The notes under the pieces are model-generated. The model searched no databases and was not told where the DNA came from. It saw only the letters and a program-made list of their open reading frames with translations. DNA of 40,891 bases from Alistipes sp. (GTDB lineage: Bacteria; Bacteroidota; Bacteroidia; Bacteroidales; Rikenellaceae): assembly GCA_017503575.1 (NCBI GenBank), contig JAFVSV010000059.1, positions 1 to 40,891 of the forward strand, in the 5' to 3' direction. This document shows, piece by piece, positions 9,455-17,523 of the stretch (positions are counted from its first letter, which is position 1; every line of letters starts with the position of its first letter). The translations under genes and the position numbers were made by a program.

Positions 9455-10522
9455 ATGAAACATTTGATAGACCCCACCGATCTATCGGTAGGTGAGATTG
9501 CCGAGGTCATCGCCTTGGCAGAGGATATTATCGCCAACCGCGAGCAGTATAGCGAGGTATGCCGAGGTAAGAAGCTCGCCACGCTCTTCTATGAGCCAAG
9601 TACGCGTACACGCCTGAGCTTCACATCGGCAATGATGGAGCTTGGTGGCAACGTCATAGGCTTCGCCGATGCCAAGTCGTCGTCGGTATCCAAGGGCGAG
9701 ACTGTGCAGGATACGGTGAGGGTTATCAACTGCTTCGCCGATATCATCGCCATGCGCCATAAGGTGGAGGGTGCGCCATTAGCCGCTACCGAGGTGTCAC
9801 GCACGCCTATCATCAATGCTGGTGATGGCTCGCACAGCCACCCTACGCAGACGATGACCGACCTGCTCACCATCAAGCGCGAGTTAGGCACGCTCAACAA
9901 CCTAACAATAGGTCTTGTTGGCGACCTTAAGTATGGTCGCACCGTGCACTCGCTCATCAAGGCGATGTCGCGCTACGAGAACACAAAGTTCGTACTTATA
10001 GCACCTCCCGAGTTGGCACTCCCCGACTACATCAAGCACGATGTGTGCGACCGCTACGGCATACCCTACTGCGAGGTTGACAATATAGAGAGCGTCATTG
10101 GCGATGTAGACATCCTCTATATGACACGCGTACAGCAGGAGCGCTTCACCGACCTCGACGAGTATGAAAGAGTCAAGGATTGCTTCGTTCTCGATGCACA
10201 GAAGATGCGCCTTGCAAAGGAGCGTATGGCAGTACTTCATCCACTGCCCCGCGTCAACGAGATAGCTATCGACGTAGATGCCGACCCACGCGCCGCCTAC
10301 TTCCGTCAGGTTGAGAACGGCAAGTTTGTGCGCATGGCACTCATCCTCAAGCTATTGGAGTGGCAGAATGACCCAAGCCGCACATTCGATCATGGTGGCA
10401 AGTCTCTTGGATGCAAGTGTCCTAACCCACTATGTATCTCTAATCTTGAGCCCGTACGTCCCCGCTTTGAGGAGTCGGAGGGTATTGTCCGCTGCGTATA
10501 CTGCGAGTCGAAGGCAGAGTAA
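9455..10522 (+). CDS. pyrB: Aspartate carbamoyltransferase fused to a PyrI-type zinc module
   Basis: Condenses carbamoyl phosphate with aspartate. Residues 1 to about 305 form a normal catalytic chain: [11 protein letters not shown] (STRTR 49-53), KSSSVSKGE with the lid lysine near 80, [10 protein letters not shown] and HPLPRVNEI. The last ~45 residues match the zinc domain of the regulatory chain PyrI: CPNPLC (Cys322, Cys327), NLEPV, and CVYC (Cys347, Cys350). The PyrI nucleotide-binding domain is absent. In E. coli the zinc domain forms the contact with catalytic trimers, so here the module may stabilise the trimer permanently without allosteric control. Fusion is seen directly; that functional reading is inference. 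Confidence 0.93.
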   Translation: MKHLIDPTDLSVGEIAEVIALAEDIIANREQYSEVCRGKKLATLFYEPSTRTRLSFTSAMMELGGNVIGFADAKSSSVSKGETVQDTVRVINCFADIIAMRHKVEGAPLAATEVSRTPIINAGDGSHSHPTQTMTDLLTIKRELGTLNNLTIGLVGDLKYGRTVHSLIKAMSRYENTKFVLIAPPELALPDYIKHDVCDRYGIPYCEVDNIESVIGDVDILYMTRVQQERFTDLDEYERVKDCFVLDAQKMRLAKERMAVLHPLPRVNEIAIDVDADPRAAYFRQVENGKFVRMALILKLLEWQNDPSRTFDHGGKSLGCKCPNPLCISNLEPVRPRFEESEGIVRCVYCESKAE

Positions 10523-10552
10523 CAGGTGTAGAGTAGTAGTTAATGACCTAAG

Positions 10553-10582
10553 AGGGCGTTGTCTCGGACAACGCTCTTTTTA
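10553..10582 (+). terminator. Terminator of the pyr operon
   Basis: An 11-bp stem with one G-U pair (10553-10563 against 10567-10577), loop TCG, followed by a T-rich tail from 10576. It lies 30 bases after the pyrB stop. Confidence 0.9.
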
Positions 10583-10739
10583 TTGCCGTCCTCTCTCATC
10601 ACTCACCCTTTATCTTCCCTCTCACCCGCTCTATTAGGCACTTCACCCACCCATAAGGGCGATTGGACGATACCATACGCACAAAACCCTCATGGTCACT
10701 GTAACTTTGTATTAAGCAAACAATCTAAAACATTAGACC

Positions 10740-11120
10740 ATGAGACAACTAATTACACTTTTCATCGCTCTGATGGGCACCGCAACACTCTATGCACAAC
10801 AACCCTACAAGGTATACTGTACCCTTTCGGCGCTACACAAGGGGGCATCGGTCGGCTCACTATCGCGCGTAGAGGTAGACTATGGGCAGGATAACAACAC
10901 AAAAAACTACCTTGTGGATGAGTACGGTAAGGCTATCAACTACCGCTCGGTAACGGCTGCAGCCAACGACTTTGCGAAGCTCGGCTGGGAGTTAGAGACA
11001 AGCTATGTTGTAGGCGACGACAACATCCGCTGCGTATGGATAATGTCAAAGATGGTGATAGACGACAGCGAGATTACCGAGGGTTTCAAGACTCGCTGGA
11101 TGTTAGAAAACGGATATTAG
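10740..11120 (+). CDS. Small secreted protein, function unknown
   Basis: 126 residues with a clear signal peptide (MRQLITLFIALMGTATLYAQ, cleavage after Ala-Gln likely). The mature part contains NDFAKLGWELETSYVV...IRCVWIMSK, a pattern resembling the short DUF4177-like fold in which a 'glycine-tryptophan-glutamate' turn precedes a basic final strand; this is a weak resemblance only. A TAACTTTG -7 box lies at 10702-10709 without a good -33 element. First of a group of small exported proteins. Confidence 0.7.
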   Translation: MRQLITLFIALMGTATLYAQQPYKVYCTLSALHKGASVGSLSRVEVDYGQDNNTKNYLVDEYGKAINYRSVTAAANDFAKLGWELETSYVVGDDNIRCVWIMSKMVIDDSEITEGFKTRWMLENGY

Positions 11121-11197
11121 ATGTCAGAGAACTGAGATTCAAGACATATTAATAGCACAATAATCTCCACATAGCAATAGAAAAGTATCGTAAAATT

Positions 11198-11226
11198 TTG
11201 CGGGGGGGGGAAATATACTATATTTG
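11198..11226 (+). promoter_or_regulatory. Promoter with a G9 tract in the spacer
   Basis: TTG at 11198-11200 and TATATTTG at 11219-11226 are separated by 18 nt, slightly shorter than the usual 19-20. The spacer contains nine consecutive G (11202-11210). A slip of one or two bases in the tract would change promoter spacing, so this is a candidate on/off switch for the gene at 11249. Confidence 0.55.
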
Positions 11227-11248
11227 CAAACGAAAAAGATATCGAGCC

Positions 11249-11755
11249 ATGAGAAATATTCTATTAACAATTACAGCCCTGCTATTAGCGGGAGCGGCAT
11301 TGGCGCAGAGACCCAACCTTACCAATGGTCAGCATGTGAGCGTTCGCATACTCAACGCCATAGACAGCAAAGCGAAGATACAACCGACGGTCTCTGCCAT
11401 CGTCGATGCCAATATCGTTGATACCGAGGGTAATATCCTCATCAAGCGAGGAACACCCGTACAGATGACTCTTGAGACGGAGCCTGCTCGCGGCGTGGGC
11501 AAGGCGGGATATATCATCGTCACATGCTTGAGCACCACCGCAGTTGACGGACAGACGATATACCTTGCAGGCGGCATGTCTGCATTTGGCAACGAGCGCG
11601 AGGAATTAGCCATCGGCCTTGGCGTAGGCGTTGGCATCGTAGCATTCCCCTTCGGTCTTTTCTGCCTGTGTATCAAGGGTGAGCAGGCACATATACCAAG
11701 CAACACGATAATCTCGAATGTCGTTGTCGACGATAACTACACGATTAATTACTAA
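11249..11755 (+). CDS. Exported or membrane-anchored protein, unknown
   Basis: 168 residues starting MRNILLTITALLLAGAALAQ, a signal peptide; this ATG is preferred over an upstream TTG that would overlap the promoter. The mature part is beta-rich (NGQHVSVRILNAIDSKAKIQ, GTPVQMTLETEPARG, DGQTIYLAGGM) and includes a glycine-rich hydrophobic stretch GLGVGVGIVAFPFGLFCLCI (about 121-140), a likely membrane segment, then KGEQAHIPSNTII. The 'long-lived beta-barrel with HIPS/T motif' pattern occurs in conserved Bacteroidetes envelope proteins, but I cannot name a family. Its promoter spacer carries a poly-G tract. Confidence 0.7.
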   Translation: MRNILLTITALLLAGAALAQRPNLTNGQHVSVRILNAIDSKAKIQPTVSAIVDANIVDTEGNILIKRGTPVQMTLETEPARGVGKAGYIIVTCLSTTAVDGQTIYLAGGMSAFGNEREELAIGLGVGVGIVAFPFGLFCLCIKGEQAHIPSNTIISNVVVDDNYTINY

Positions 11756-11771
11756 CTAAATAGATGTGTTT

Positions 11772-12278
11772 ATGAAAAAGTTATTTGCAATTCTACTCGT
11801 ATCACTATGCTCTATGACAATGATTGAGCCCGCCGAGGCCCAAGGCCCAAAAACAAAGTATCATGGTGAGGTATACGTCTCGGGAGGCTATGGTGTAGGC
11901 GACGCACAGCTACACCGTCTACAGCTACATACCATCCAAGGTGCACGCATCGGCGAGTGCTTCTCTATGGGTGTTGGCTTGGGCGTCGACTGGTATACAA
12001 ATGACATAGAGAGCGGCATAGCTGTGATACCCATCTTTGCTGACCTTAAACTGTATGCCCCTACCCTCGGTAACTTCGACCCATATCTTATGGTAGACCT
12101 CGGCTACGGATTTGCCGCCGAGGAGCCACAACTTGGAGGCCTAATGTTTGGTGCTGGTATCGGCTTCAAGGCTGGAATATTCAACATGTCGATAGGCTAC
12201 CACCTCCAGCAGCTCGGCATACAGGGCCTCAGCATCGGCATGAGCGCCATTCAGTTGAAGCTCGGTGTAGCGTTCTAA
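11772..12278 (+). CDS. Small outer-membrane beta-barrel-like protein
   Basis: 168 residues. Signal peptide MKKLFAILLVSLCSMTMIEP followed by AEAQ; the ATG at 11772 is preferred to the GTG two codons upstream. The mature chain alternates aromatic and small residues in about eight strands (EVYVSGGYGVG, FSMGVGLGVDWY, VIPIFADLKLYA, PYLMVDLGYGFAA, GLMFGAGIGFKAG, FNMSIGYHLQ, IQLKLGVAF) and ends in Phe, typical of small OmpA/OmpX-like barrels. It follows the previous gene by 16 bases, so the two are probably cotranscribed. Confidence 0.75.
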   Translation: MKKLFAILLVSLCSMTMIEPAEAQGPKTKYHGEVYVSGGYGVGDAQLHRLQLHTIQGARIGECFSMGVGLGVDWYTNDIESGIAVIPIFADLKLYAPTLGNFDPYLMVDLGYGFAAEEPQLGGLMFGAGIGFKAGIFNMSIGYHLQQLGIQGLSIGMSAIQLKLGVAF

Positions 12279-12316
12279 CACCCGAACGCACAAAACTATA
12301 TTGTAACGATAAGCAT

Positions 12317-12341
12317 ACCTCGAGGGGGCATCTCTCGGGGT
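12317..12341 (+). terminator. Terminator-like hairpin
   Basis: ACCTCGAG at 12317-12324 pairs with CTCGGGGT at 12334-12341 (one G-U). No clear U run follows, so it may be a weak terminator or only a 3' stabilising hairpin after the beta-barrel gene. Confidence 0.4.
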
Positions 12342-12443
12342 GTGTTGTATCAACAAATATCATTATTAGCCATTAAAGTTGCAAAATATAGAAATTATGC
12401 GTATATTCGTGGTAGAATATACTAACCCTTAAATAATTTTGCT

Positions 12444-12767
12444 ATGAAAAAATGGTTGCTAATTTTGGCTATTGCCGTGACTTTCACCGCATGTAAGTGG
12501 ATTCATGAGACCTTCTACCCCGTAGACAGTTGTGCAGAGTGGTATGCCGAGGAGATTTGGGATGCAGTTACGGATAACGATGTAGACGAGTTTGTCGAGG
12601 ACTTCAACGACTGCGTGTCATGGATGGAGTCACTCGATAAGGCCGATAGGAAGAAGGCTGAGAACGCATTTGAGAAGTGGATGGAGAAACATGCAAGTGA
12701 GGAGCGTTTGCGTAGTTTTATGAGAAGTCATGCTTCAGAACTCGAAGGCAGATTAATTATCGAGTAG
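12444..12767 (+). CDS. Small acidic lipoprotein, unknown
   Basis: 107 residues. MKKWLLILAIAVTFTAC is a lipoprotein signal with lipobox TFTAC and lipidated Cys17. The rest is helical and strongly charged, with an acidic middle (EEIWDAVTDNDVDEFVEDF) and a mixed basic/acidic end. No family recognised. A strong terminator follows directly. Confidence 0.75.
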   Translation: MKKWLLILAIAVTFTACKWIHETFYPVDSCAEWYAEEIWDAVTDNDVDEFVEDFNDCVSWMESLDKADRKKAENAFEKWMEKHASEERLRSFMRSHASELEGRLIIE

Positions 12768-12780
12768 TATATCACAGAGA

Positions 12781-12828
12781 TGAGACTGACTAAAATGTCC
12801 GCAAGGGAAATAGTCAGTCTCATTTTTT
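12781..12828 (+). terminator. Terminator after the acidic lipoprotein gene
   Basis: TGAGACTGACTA at 12781-12792 pairs perfectly with TAGTCAGTCTCA at 12811-12822, followed by six T. It separates this gene from the converging minus-strand gene ending at 12863. Confidence 0.9.
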
Positions 12829-12862
12829 CATAATCAATATATTTCACTGGTCGGACTGCTAT

Positions 12863-13945
12863 CTAAAACGCGGTGTAGTCGCGGATGTCGCGCTTGTGGT
12901 CGATAATGCCATCGGTAATCACCACAATACCTACCGGAGCGCGAAGAAGCGAGCGCAACGTCATTGCATCAATAGCATAGCATGGAGCACCAAGCAACGT
13001 GGAGAGCTTCGCACTATCATCCGAAGTAATAACAACAAGCTGCGACGAGGGGGTATTGCGCACCACCTCTTGTGCCGCGCGTAGGCGCGAGCCATACATA
13101 GCATCGACATCGCCCACACATAACCACACGACACTACCCTCGCGTGCAAGCAACGACATGGTAACATCCAAGCCCTCGGTATCATAGACTCTGAAGTCAT
13201 CGAAAGTCATCTCTGACATCTCATCGCGGACGGTATAGGCATCTACATACTCCAAATTATCATTCGTCCAGCAATCGGCATCGTCGGCAGGATATTCAAC
13301 TCTCTCGCCACTGCTCTTATCCACAAAGCAGAGCACACTGCGCACCGCGTCACTCTCGGCATCACGCACCTTGGCGACCTCCTCGCGAAGGTTGACACCC
13401 TCCTTATATGGCAGGAAGTCGACAAGTGGCAAGAAGCGTAGAGCCGTCAAGTTAACACCAACGGCAAATAGTGCCGCCACAACAAGCACATCGAGAGAGT
13501 ACCTATTAGGTCTCTCCTTGCAACACATCCACCACAAAACAATGGCCATTGGCAGTAGCACAAGGTTTTTTACGAATGTCTCCCATGGCGTGAGCTTCAC
13601 AGCATCGCCAAAGCAACCGCAGTCGCCAATAGGCAACACCGTAGCACTCAGGAGTGTGACAATGGTAAATATAGATAGGAATATGGTGGCTCCCACAGCC
13701 GCCTCTCTTCGATAGGCGCCAGACACCAACATGATACCCAACATGAGTTCAACAGCACCGAGCGCCACAGCAACGGTGAGTGCCATAGGTGTAAGCGACT
13801 CCAACGAGTAGGTCGCCAAATACTTCTCAACAAAGATAGATGTACCAACGGGGTCTACGGACTTAACGAAGCCCGAGAACATGAACGTACCACCTACAAT
13901 CCACGACAGGACAATAGTAGCGATATGTCGCACCCTCGCGTCCAC
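12863..13945 (-). CDS. DoxX/MauE-like membrane protein
   Basis: 360 residues. The N-terminal half holds four membrane segments of DoxX/MauE type (IATIVLSWIVGGTFMFSGF, MALTVAVALGAVELMLGIM, GATIFLSIFTIVTLLSATVL, LVLLPMAIVLWW) and the Cys motif GDCGCFGD near 113, typical of MauE-related redox membrane proteins. The C-terminal half after a further segment is soluble and predicted outside the cytoplasm; it has no visible CxxC. It matches in outline the Bacteroidetes family often labelled BT_3928-like. It follows tmk with one base between and is probably in the same transcript. Confidence 0.7.
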   Translation of the reverse strand: MDARVRHIATIVLSWIVGGTFMFSGFVKSVDPVGTSIFVEKYLATYSLESLTPMALTVAVALGAVELMLGIMLVSGAYRREAAVGATIFLSIFTIVTLLSATVLPIGDCGCFGDAVKLTPWETFVKNLVLLPMAIVLWWMCCKERPNRYSLDVLVVAALFAVGVNLTALRFLPLVDFLPYKEGVNLREEVAKVRDAESDAVRSVLCFVDKSSGERVEYPADDADCWTNDNLEYVDAYTVRDEMSEMTFDDFRVYDTEGLDVTMSLLAREGSVVWLCVGDVDAMYGSRLRAAQEVVRNTPSSQLVVITSDDSAKLSTLLGAPCYAIDAMTLRSLLRAPVGIVVITDGIIDHKRDIRDYTAF

Positions 13946-13946
13946 G

Positions 13947-14633
13947 CTACAACCTATCTACGAGGGGTGATACATGTGTCATGATGCGCTCGAAGATAGC
14001 CTCGGGCGTAGCCATAGCGCCATTAGCATCGGAGCAATCAACGACCATCAGGTCGCCATTAGCGGCAGCTGCCTCTATATATACCTCGCGCACGCGACGT
14101 TGTAGGTCAAGCGACGCCTCGTGGATATCGCGACCACCCTGAAGGTAGCTACGATCGTCACCCGAACGTGCGTCCGTGAGCTTGCGCTCGGTAAATGCAA
14201 ATGGCACATCCAAGAATAGCGACACATCGGGGCGTGGAATACCAAACTGCTCATACTCGGTAGCGAGAATCCAGTCACGAAGCTCACCACGACGCTCGGC
14301 GTCCTCAATCTTGGCGCACTGGTAGCCAATGTTCGAGTAGACATATCTATCGGCAATGACCACCCTTCCCTCGTCGAGCCAGCCACGAATCGTCGCGGCA
14401 AAGTTAGCGCGATCACCAGCATACAGTAGTGCCACAAGATAGGGGTTTACCTGCTCCAACGAGCCGAGATCTCCGCGCAAGAAGCGCGCGATAAGATCGC
14501 CATACACAGGCGCATCGAAACGCGGGAAGTGGACATACTCCGACTTTATGCCACGCGCAAGAAACATATCGCGTAGCATGGCTATCTGCGTCGACTTACC
14601 AGCGCCATCAAGACCCTCAAGTACTATAAACAT
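13947..14633 (-). CDS. tmk: Thymidylate kinase
   Basis: Phosphorylates dTMP to dTDP. 228 residues with the P-loop GLDGAGKST (about 7-15), the DR(Y/H) motif DRYVYSN near 96 that binds dTMP, and a lid region with RSGDDRSY. Length is slightly above the usual ~210. Located between sufS and the DoxX-like gene on the minus strand, 60 bases after sufS. Confidence 0.93.
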   Translation of the reverse strand: MFIVLEGLDGAGKSTQIAMLRDMFLARGIKSEYVHFPRFDAPVYGDLIARFLRGDLGSLEQVNPYLVALLYAGDRANFAATIRGWLDEGRVVIADRYVYSNIGYQCAKIEDAERRGELRDWILATEYEQFGIPRPDVSLFLDVPFAFTERKLTDARSGDDRSYLQGGRDIHEASLDLQRRVREVYIEAAAANGDLMVVDCSDANGAMATPEAIFERIMTHVSPLVDRL

Positions 14634-14693
14634 ATCAATTAGAAATGAGTAATTAGTATTTAGAGATAATGCGTTTGCTGTTTTATCCTCCCG

Positions 14694-15914
14694 CTATTTA
14701 AGCATTCGTACAGCACGCTCAACACCCTGTGCCAAGACCTCAACCTCCTCGACGGTATTATACATACCTATCGAAGCACGGCACATGCCCGTAACGCCAA
14801 AGTGTGTCATCACAGGCTCGGCACAATGGTGACCTGTGCGTATTGCAACGCCCAACTTATCGAGTATCATGCCAACATCGTAGGGGTGAGTGCCATCCAC
14901 CGTAAACGACACGATGGGGCACTTATTAGTCGCAGTGCCATATATGCGCAAGCCTTCGATAGCACCAAGGCGCTCGGTCATCACCCTTAACACCGCCTGT
15001 TCGTGAGCCTCGATATTTGCCATACCGACACCCTCAACATATCCTATCGCCTCGGCAAGGGCAACAGCACCTATAAAGTTAGAGGTACCTGCCTCATACT
15101 TGAGTGGTAGAGGTGCGTATGTCGTCTTTGCGAAGGTCACCTTGTCAACCATATCGCCACCACCCATATATGGGGGCATGGCTTCGAGCAACTCGCGGCG
15201 ACCATAGAGGACACCGATACCCGTAGGGCCATAGAGCTTGTGTCCCGAGAAGGCGTAGAAGTCGTAGCCACGCTCGGCAACATGACCGCCACCATGAACA
15301 GCGCCCTGACAACCATCAACCATGACAACAGCACCCACGCTATGCGCCTTGGCGATGATACCATCTAACGCTGGGCATGTACCTAATGTATTTGATGCCT
15401 CAGTGACAGCCACAAGACGCGTGCGCTCGTCAATAAGCTCATCCAACATATCAACACGCAACTCACCACGCTCATCAAAGGGCAACACCCTGAGCTCTGC
15501 GCCATGACGCTCGGCAGCGAGCTGCCATGGGACAATATTCGAGTGGTGCTCCATCTCGCTAACGACAATATTGTCGCCCTCGCGCAAGAACTTGGCACTC
15601 CACGCCTGCGCCACGAGGTTGATAGATGCCGTAGCACCTGCCGTAAAGATGACCTCCTCGCGATGCTCTGCGCCAATAAAGAGGCGCACTCGCTCGCGTG
15701 CCTGCTCGTACATATCGGTCATAACGCCCGAGAGGTGGTGGACACCACGATGTATATTAGCGTTATACCTACGCATAAGCTCATCCATGCGGTTGATGAC
15801 CACGAGTGGTTTCTGCGCCGTAGCACCGCTATCGAAGTATACCAACGGGCGGTTATTGACGCTCTCACCAAGGATGGGAAAGTCGCGGCGTATTTGACTT
15901 ACGTCGTAGCTCAT
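14694..15914 (-). CDS. sufS: Cysteine desulfurase SufS
   Basis: PLP enzyme that takes sulfur from cysteine for Fe-S cluster assembly. 406 residues, group II type: HHSNIVPWQ near 123-131, PLP lysine Lys226 in SGHKLYGPTG, and the persulfide-forming Cys364 in RTGHHCAEP. Last suf gene of the operon, three bases after sufD. No SufE gene is nearby, so the sulfur acceptor is either SufB directly or encoded elsewhere. Confidence 0.95.
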   Translation of the reverse strand: MSYDVSQIRRDFPILGESVNNRPLVYFDSGATAQKPLVVINRMDELMRRYNANIHRGVHHLSGVMTDMYEQARERVRLFIGAEHREEVIFTAGATASINLVAQAWSAKFLREGDNIVVSEMEHHSNIVPWQLAAERHGAELRVLPFDERGELRVDMLDELIDERTRLVAVTEASNTLGTCPALDGIIAKAHSVGAVVMVDGCQGAVHGGGHVAERGYDFYAFSGHKLYGPTGIGVLYGRRELLEAMPPYMGGGDMVDKVTFAKTTYAPLPLKYEAGTSNFIGAVALAEAIGYVEGVGMANIEAHEQAVLRVMTERLGAIEGLRIYGTATNKCPIVSFTVDGTHPYDVGMILDKLGVAIRTGHHCAEPVMTHFGVTGMCRASIGMYNTVEEVEVLAQGVERAVRMLK

Positions 15915-15917
15915 ACT

Positions 15918-16727
15918 CTACAATCTATCGAGTTTATCCATAAGAAGCTCCATCATAGCATCGCCACAGCCAGCAATGGGTGCATGAAGAATCGTATCGG
16001 CAACGAAGCCCTGTATCTGCAGACGCTTTGCATCGGCAGCCGAGATACCTCGCTGACGCATGTACATAATGGCCTCGGCATCCATCTGACCAACAGTCGC
16101 GCCATGGCTACACCTAACATCGTCGGCATATATCTCCATCTGGGGTGCTGTATGTATCACAGCATCACCCAGTGTCACATTACGACTCAACTGCTCCGCA
16201 TCAGTACGCTGGGCATCTTGGGCTATATATACAAGTCCCGAGAAGCGACCCTGCGCCTTGCCCGATGCGACACCGCGATACGCTGTACGCGACACACAGT
16301 CACCCACCTCGTGTAGCACATCTACCGTAACATCGCCACGCTCATCGTCAGTATGTACGAAGCTACCATTGAGCACAAAGCGTGCACCAGCACCCTGAAG
16401 GTGTGCCTTGGTGTTGACCTTCGCACCAGCAACGACCAACTGCGTAACACTGACCTCAACATGCTCGCTCATCGAAATATCGAGCTTATGGTCGTAGCTC
16501 TCGGTAATTACATGTACAACATTTAGCGTAGCTCCCGACAGCGCCTTAATTCCGACACGCTGGCACTCGGCACCCGCAGTGTCTATAACAATAAGGTCGG
16601 CACGCTCACCACTCTTCACAACGACATCGACATCTGCCCTATCGCGAATGACCCAGCATCCCGAAGAGATGTCGCCACCGTGCAGCGTGCGTGCATCGAC
16701 GCTATTAACTACCCTATCAACGCTCAT
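15918..16727 (-). CDS. sufD: SufD, shortened Fe-S scaffold subunit
   Basis: Subunit of the SufBC2D scaffold. 269 residues, against roughly 420-450 for common SufD proteins. The right-handed beta-helix core and the C-terminal SufC-binding part are present, with the diagnostic RCSHGATVGQMDAEAIMYMR near 209-228 and RGISAADAKRL after it. The N-terminal helical domain is missing; the start lies two bases from the sufC stop, so there is no room for it. It could be a natural minimal form in this lineage. Confidence 0.88.
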   Translation of the reverse strand: MSVDRVVNSVDARTLHGGDISSGCWVIRDRADVDVVVKSGERADLIVIDTAGAECQRVGIKALSGATLNVVHVITESYDHKLDISMSEHVEVSVTQLVVAGAKVNTKAHLQGAGARFVLNGSFVHTDDERGDVTVDVLHEVGDCVSRTAYRGVASGKAQGRFSGLVYIAQDAQRTDAEQLSRNVTLGDAVIHTAPQMEIYADDVRCSHGATVGQMDAEAIMYMRQRGISAADAKRLQIQGFVADTILHAPIAGCGDAMMELLMDKLDRL

Positions 16728-16729
16728 AG

Positions 16730-17485
16730 CTACTCCTCCTTATAGTCGTTAATAAGCCAGTCGTAGCCCTCCTTCTCGAGTTTCAGAGCGAGCGACTTAT
16801 CGCCCGTATAGATTATGCGACCCTTATACAAGACATGTACATAGTCGGGCACGATATAGTCGAGCAGGCGCTGATAGTGCGTGATAACCACCGTAGCGTT
16901 ATCCTCACGCTTGAGGCGCGTAACACCCGTAGCCACGATACGCAATGCGTCGATATCGAGACCCGAGTCAGTCTCATCCAAGATAGCGAGCTTTGGATCG
17001 AGCATAGCCATCTGGAATATCTCGTTCTTCTTCTTCTCGCCACCCGAGAAGCCCTCGTTTACGGCGCGTGATGTAAGTTTCGAGTCGAGCTCCACAATAG
17101 CACTCTTCTCGCGCATGAGCTTTAGGTACTCGGCAGGTGACAGAGGCTCCTCACCGCGAGCCTTACGCTGCTCGTTAACGGCAATCTTCATAAAGTTAGC
17201 CATCGTAACGCCAGGTATTTCCACGGGGTACTGGAAGCCAAGGAATAAACCCTTACGCGAACGCTCCTCAACGTTAAGCTCCAAAAGGTTCTCACCATTA
17301 TACTCGACGCTACCCTGCGTAACATCGAACTTCTCGTTTCCTGCAAGCACCGATGCAAGTGTCGACTTACCAGAGCCATTAGGGCCCATGATGGCATGCA
17401 CCTCGCCAGCTTTTACCTCGAGGTTGATGCCCTTAAGTATCTCCTTATCGCCAACCTTGGCGTGTAGGTTCTCAATCTTTAACAT
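16730..17485 (-). CDS. sufC: SufC, Fe-S assembly ATPase
   Basis: ABC-type ATPase that drives conformational change of the SufBCD scaffold. 251 residues with Walker A GPNGSGKST (about 35-43), signature FSGGEKKKNE (about 145-154), Walker B LAILDETDSGLD and the H-loop THYQRLL. Soluble, with no membrane segments. Lies between sufB and sufD in the minus-strand operon. Confidence 0.97.
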   Translation of the reverse strand: MLKIENLHAKVGDKEILKGINLEVKAGEVHAIMGPNGSGKSTLASVLAGNEKFDVTQGSVEYNGENLLELNVEERSRKGLFLGFQYPVEIPGVTMANFMKIAVNEQRKARGEEPLSPAEYLKLMREKSAIVELDSKLTSRAVNEGFSGGEKKKNEIFQMAMLDPKLAILDETDSGLDIDALRIVATGVTRLKREDNATVVITHYQRLLDYIVPDYVHVLYKGRIIYTGDKSLALKLEKEGYDWLINDYKEE

Positions 17486-17523
17486 ATCTATTTTCGTTTT
17501 CTCAATTCAACATTAAATGGTGT

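Noticed and set aside
15504..16316. 270-codon plus-strand ORF opposite sufS/sufD
   Set aside because: It is antisense to two well-supported genes, its composition (many His, Thr, Ile) is that of a shadow frame, and no promoter or family motif is visible.
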